From: Virgibacillus dokdonensis
GTDB lineage: Bacteria > Bacillota > Bacilli > Bacillales > Amphibacillaceae
DNA length: 64,000 bases
NCBI RefSeq assembly: GCF_900166595.1
Contig: NZ_LT745763.1
Location: 3,285,333 to 3,349,332 of the forward strand
Direction: 5' to 3'
The position numbers were made by a program, and so were the translations under genes. The stretch's first letter is position 1, and each line of letters opens with the position of its first letter. The notes below the pieces were generated by a model. The model was not told the origin of the DNA and ran no database searches. It saw only the letters and a list, made by a program, of their open reading frames with translations. Of this stretch, positions 62,011 through 64,000 are shown in pieces.

Positions 62011-63423
62011 CTATATTTTCATTACTTGGAATTGGTTCTGTAAGACTGGCCAATTTTGGGCAAACGGGATCCCTAACACCCAAAACATAGCGCCTCTTAA
62101 ATCGTAATTAGCTATTCGTTCGTATTTCGCCTTTATGCTGCGAGCATCTTCAAACCAAACCTCATGCCTCTGCCCATTGTCATCTGTATAAAGAAAATTT
62201 GGCGCTTGATAAATTTCATCATATTGAATAGCTTCTTTATAAGTGAAAGCTAAATCGACAGCTTCCTGTGTGTTAATTGTTCTAGCACGGGTTCCTTCTT
62301 GCCAAGGTATCTTCCAATCTCTTCCGTATAAAGGGATTCCCATCATTATTTTTTCTTTTGGTATGACAGTAACTGCATAATCCAATACTTTTTCGACTTC
62401 ATTAATAGGCGCAATGGCCAGTGGCCTGCCTCCCGCCCATCCCCATTCATACGTCATCAAATTAATAAAATCGACTACTTTTCCTTGTGCTTCATAATCA
62501 TGTGCTTCATATAGTAATCCCTGTTGGTCACTACTCGTTTTTGGTGCCACTGCTGTTGTTACCAGATATCCTTGAGGATGCAAACGACGAACCATTCGTT
62601 TTAAAAATTCCGTATACCGATCTCGGTCTTCCGGATATACATATTCAAAATTAATATTTATGCCTCTATATCCCTTATCATTCATAATAGTTAACGCGTT
62701 TGTAATTACTTTATCCTGTAACTGGACATCTCGTAAAATAGCTGCTGCTGTATCTGAATCAAATTCCCCTGCTTTAATATTACTTAATACAAGTAATGGT
62801 GCTACATTCATTTCCTTTGCCGCTTCTAAAATGCGTTCATCAGGTAAAGAAGTTAAACTTCCATCTGGATTTACTTGATATGAAAATGGGTTTACATATG
62901 TCAGCAATCGACCATTCATTAACATATCTTGCTTTCCTTGCTGGTCTAATTGGATAGTATAGGCACATACTTGTTTTTTAGGCTTTGCTGGAAAAGGAAT
63001 TCGTATAATAGTACCTGGATAGATGATAGATGGTTGAACAAGGAAATTCACCTGCAAAATTTCTGCTGTTGTTACACCAAATCTGTGTGCAAGCTGCCAA
63101 ATAGAGTCGCCAGGCTCAACAAGGTAGAGAAAATAAGGCAAGGATAACAATTGCCCCTCATATATAATAGAAGTTTCTGTAAGGTTGTTAACAGCTGCCA
63201 GATCAGCTAATGCAACATGGTAATTCTTTGCAATCTGAGCTAATGTATCCCCTGTTTGTACAACGTATTCTTTTGTTGGATTTGGTATGACCAAGCTTTG
63301 TCCAACGACGAGCTTATCTGCATCTGGTAATTGATTAAGTGTACGTATTTGTTGTACATTTAATCCATAGCGTTGCGCTATTTTCCAAAGTGTATCTCCT
63401 TGATTTACCACATATACTCCCAT
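62011..63423 (-). CDS. LysM-GH18 cortex-lytic enzyme (SleL/YaaH-like)
   Basis: 470 residues: three LysM domains (about 3-48, 52-96 and 99-143; YVVNQGDTLWKIAQRYG, YVVQTGDTLAQIAKNYH, YLVEPGDSIWQLAHRFG) and a GH18 catalytic domain (150-465). No signal peptide, as in spore-coat-associated SleL/YaaH. The expected DxxDxDxE motif reads RGININFE, keeping the general acid Glu260 but with Asn before Phe-Glu. LMTYEWGWAGGRPLAIAP and MMGIPLYGRDW are conserved. It would cleave N-acetylglucosamine bonds in spore cortex fragments. RBS is AGAGATG-like and weak. Confidence 0.9.
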   Translation of the reverse strand: MGVYVVNQGDTLWKIAQRYGLNVQQIRTLNQLPDADKLVVGQSLVIPNPTKEYVVQTGDTLAQIAKNYHVALADLAAVNNLTETSIIYEGQLLSLPYFLYLVEPGDSIWQLAHRFGVTTAEILQVNFLVQPSIIYPGTIIRIPFPAKPKKQVCAYTIQLDQQGKQDMLMNGRLLTYVNPFSYQVNPDGSLTSLPDERILEAAKEMNVAPLLVLSNIKAGEFDSDTAAAILRDVQLQDKVITNALTIMNDKGYRGININFEYVYPEDRDRYTEFLKRMVRRLHPQGYLVTTAVAPKTSSDQQGLLYEAHDYEAQGKVVDFINLMTYEWGWAGGRPLAIAPINEVEKVLDYAVTVIPKEKIMMGIPLYGRDWKIPWQEGTRARTINTQEAVDLAFTYKEAIQYDEIYQAPNFLYTDDNGQRHEVWFEDARSIKAKYERIANYDLRGAMFWVLGIPFAQNWPVLQNQFQVMKI

Positions 63424-63810
63424 ACATCATCTCTCCATTTATTTGCTCTTCCTATAGCCTATTCCATCCATGTTTGTCCTGTTCGTAAACTCTGACCAAT
63501 TACAGCCCTTGCGAATTACTGCTGCTATAAGAATTAAGTTAAAGCGCATTCATGACGGCTTCTTTTAGGCAGTTTATCGGAGTTAATAATTTTATATATT
63601 TTGTAAACGAACCGTATAGCATCCTTCATCTTAGTCATATTGTTAAGCTGTCCCATTTTGATAAGCATTCAACGTCAGTTCTAACGCTTTTCCGTAAGGT
63701 GTTCTCGGCAATGCGCCTACTCTTTCTTCATACTTTTCTCCATTTAATATTACAGGGTGTTGATTTTAAAAACATTCGTATTGAACATATTCGACGCAAA
63801 AAAGCCTGAT
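63424..63810. other. Intergenic region, nothing firmly recognised
   Basis: About 390 bases. A plus-strand frame (63552-63809) overlaps nothing but lacks a ribosome binding site; its last residues (VDFKNIRIEHIRRKKA) look protein-like, perhaps by chance. Confidence 0.4.
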
Positions 63811-64000
63811 CTAACAAGGAGACCAAACAATTTTTCCATTTTCTTCTTTATGATTAATACTTACGTCAAAATAGTGCTTGGCGTAAAAATGTTTCAACCG
63901 CTCCACATGATCAAAGTCGCGTTTAACGATATCACCAGTAATATAATGTTTATTTTCATCATAAGCAAGCTCTTTTAAATGGTTCATTAATACAGAACCG
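63811..64000 (-). CDS. GNAT-like acetyltransferase, C-terminal end only
   Basis: The last 63 codons of a gene that enters from the right edge: GSVLMNHLKELAYDENKHYI, then TGDIVKRDFDHVERLKHFY and AKHYFDVSINHKEENGKIVW, ending SPC. The GSVLMNHL start resembles the acetyl-CoA-binding helix of GNAT enzymes, and the rest their final strands. The stop TAG is at 63811-63813. Family assignment rests on this short piece. Confidence 0.55.
   Translation of the reverse strand, partial: GSVLMNHLKELAYDENKHYITGDIVKRDFDHVERLKHFYAKHYFDVSINHKEENGKIVWSPC

Noticed and set aside
63552..63809. 85-codon plus frame near the right edge
   Set aside because: Unsupported start and hydrophobic noise; only the last 16 codons look protein-like, which is not enough.

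Overview
The window looks like a chromosome segment of a low-GC, endospore-forming, probably halotolerant member of the Bacillaceae (Virgibacillus/Oceanobacillus-like). The reasons are AT-rich DNA with strong AGGAGG-type ribosome binding sites, Bacillus-style gene sets (yclNOPQ, artPQR, hisZ-to-hisI with a divergent hisJ, yjzC, ytzI, cwlK, a T-box-controlled proS), a LysM/GH18 spore cortex-lytic-type enzyme, and an ABC importer of the ectoine (Ehu) type. The genus is an inference. No rRNA, tRNA, CRISPR array, prophage or DNA transposase was seen. The only intact mobile element is a group IIC-type intron downstream of murB.

Layout. 1-1461: 3' truncated VanW-like membrane-anchored protein, preceded by an unassigned leader or small RNA with its own promoter and terminator. 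2180-8437: sulfide-oxidation island (sulfide:quinone oxidoreductase, DUF1641 protein, persulfide dioxygenase-rhodanese, cysteine-containing PAS histidine kinase plus NarL-type regulator, TauE exporter). Sulfide would be oxidised to persulfide, then to sulfite or thiosulfate, and exported. 8743-15476: polysaccharide deacetylase, small membrane protein, decayed ABC ATPase, tRNA hydroxylase TrhO, a chemoreceptor with a frame-disrupted start, glutathione peroxidase, and a TPR protein with an early stop codon. 15823-19818: artPQR-like amino-acid importer and an M20 amidohydrolase. 20471-27771: proS with a distant T-box, nicotinamidase-like hydrolase, DUF456, PlsY, CwlK, Gfo/Idh oxidoreductase, YtzI, ketopantoate reductase. 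28208-31448: ehuBCDA. 32015-37129: YjzC, the intron, murB, a hydrolase, hisJ. 37526-45778: hisZGDBHAF-IE-C. 46085-53631: SurA-like lipoprotein, Fur-controlled yclNOPQ siderophore importer, DsbA-like oxidoreductase, MBL hydrolase. 54393-64000: type 2 IPP isomerase, HD hydrolase, RsgA paralogue, aldo/keto reductase, ABC-F protein, a 37-codon small gene with a near-consensus promoter, LysM/GH18 enzyme, and the end of a GNAT acetyltransferase.

The most unusual aspect is the intergenic DNA. At least four dispersed repeat families recur: A, a roughly 100 bp cloverleaf-like element; B, a roughly 160 bp multi-hairpin element; C, a 170-190 bp structured element; and D, arrays of 21 bp units sharing an AGCGA core. 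They interrupt operons (his, art), lie next to start sites and T-box DNA, and combine as modules. Every B copy, and all but one A copy, points the same way. That resembles non-autonomous elements spread by single-strand transposition (IS200/IS605-like), which is a testable inference.
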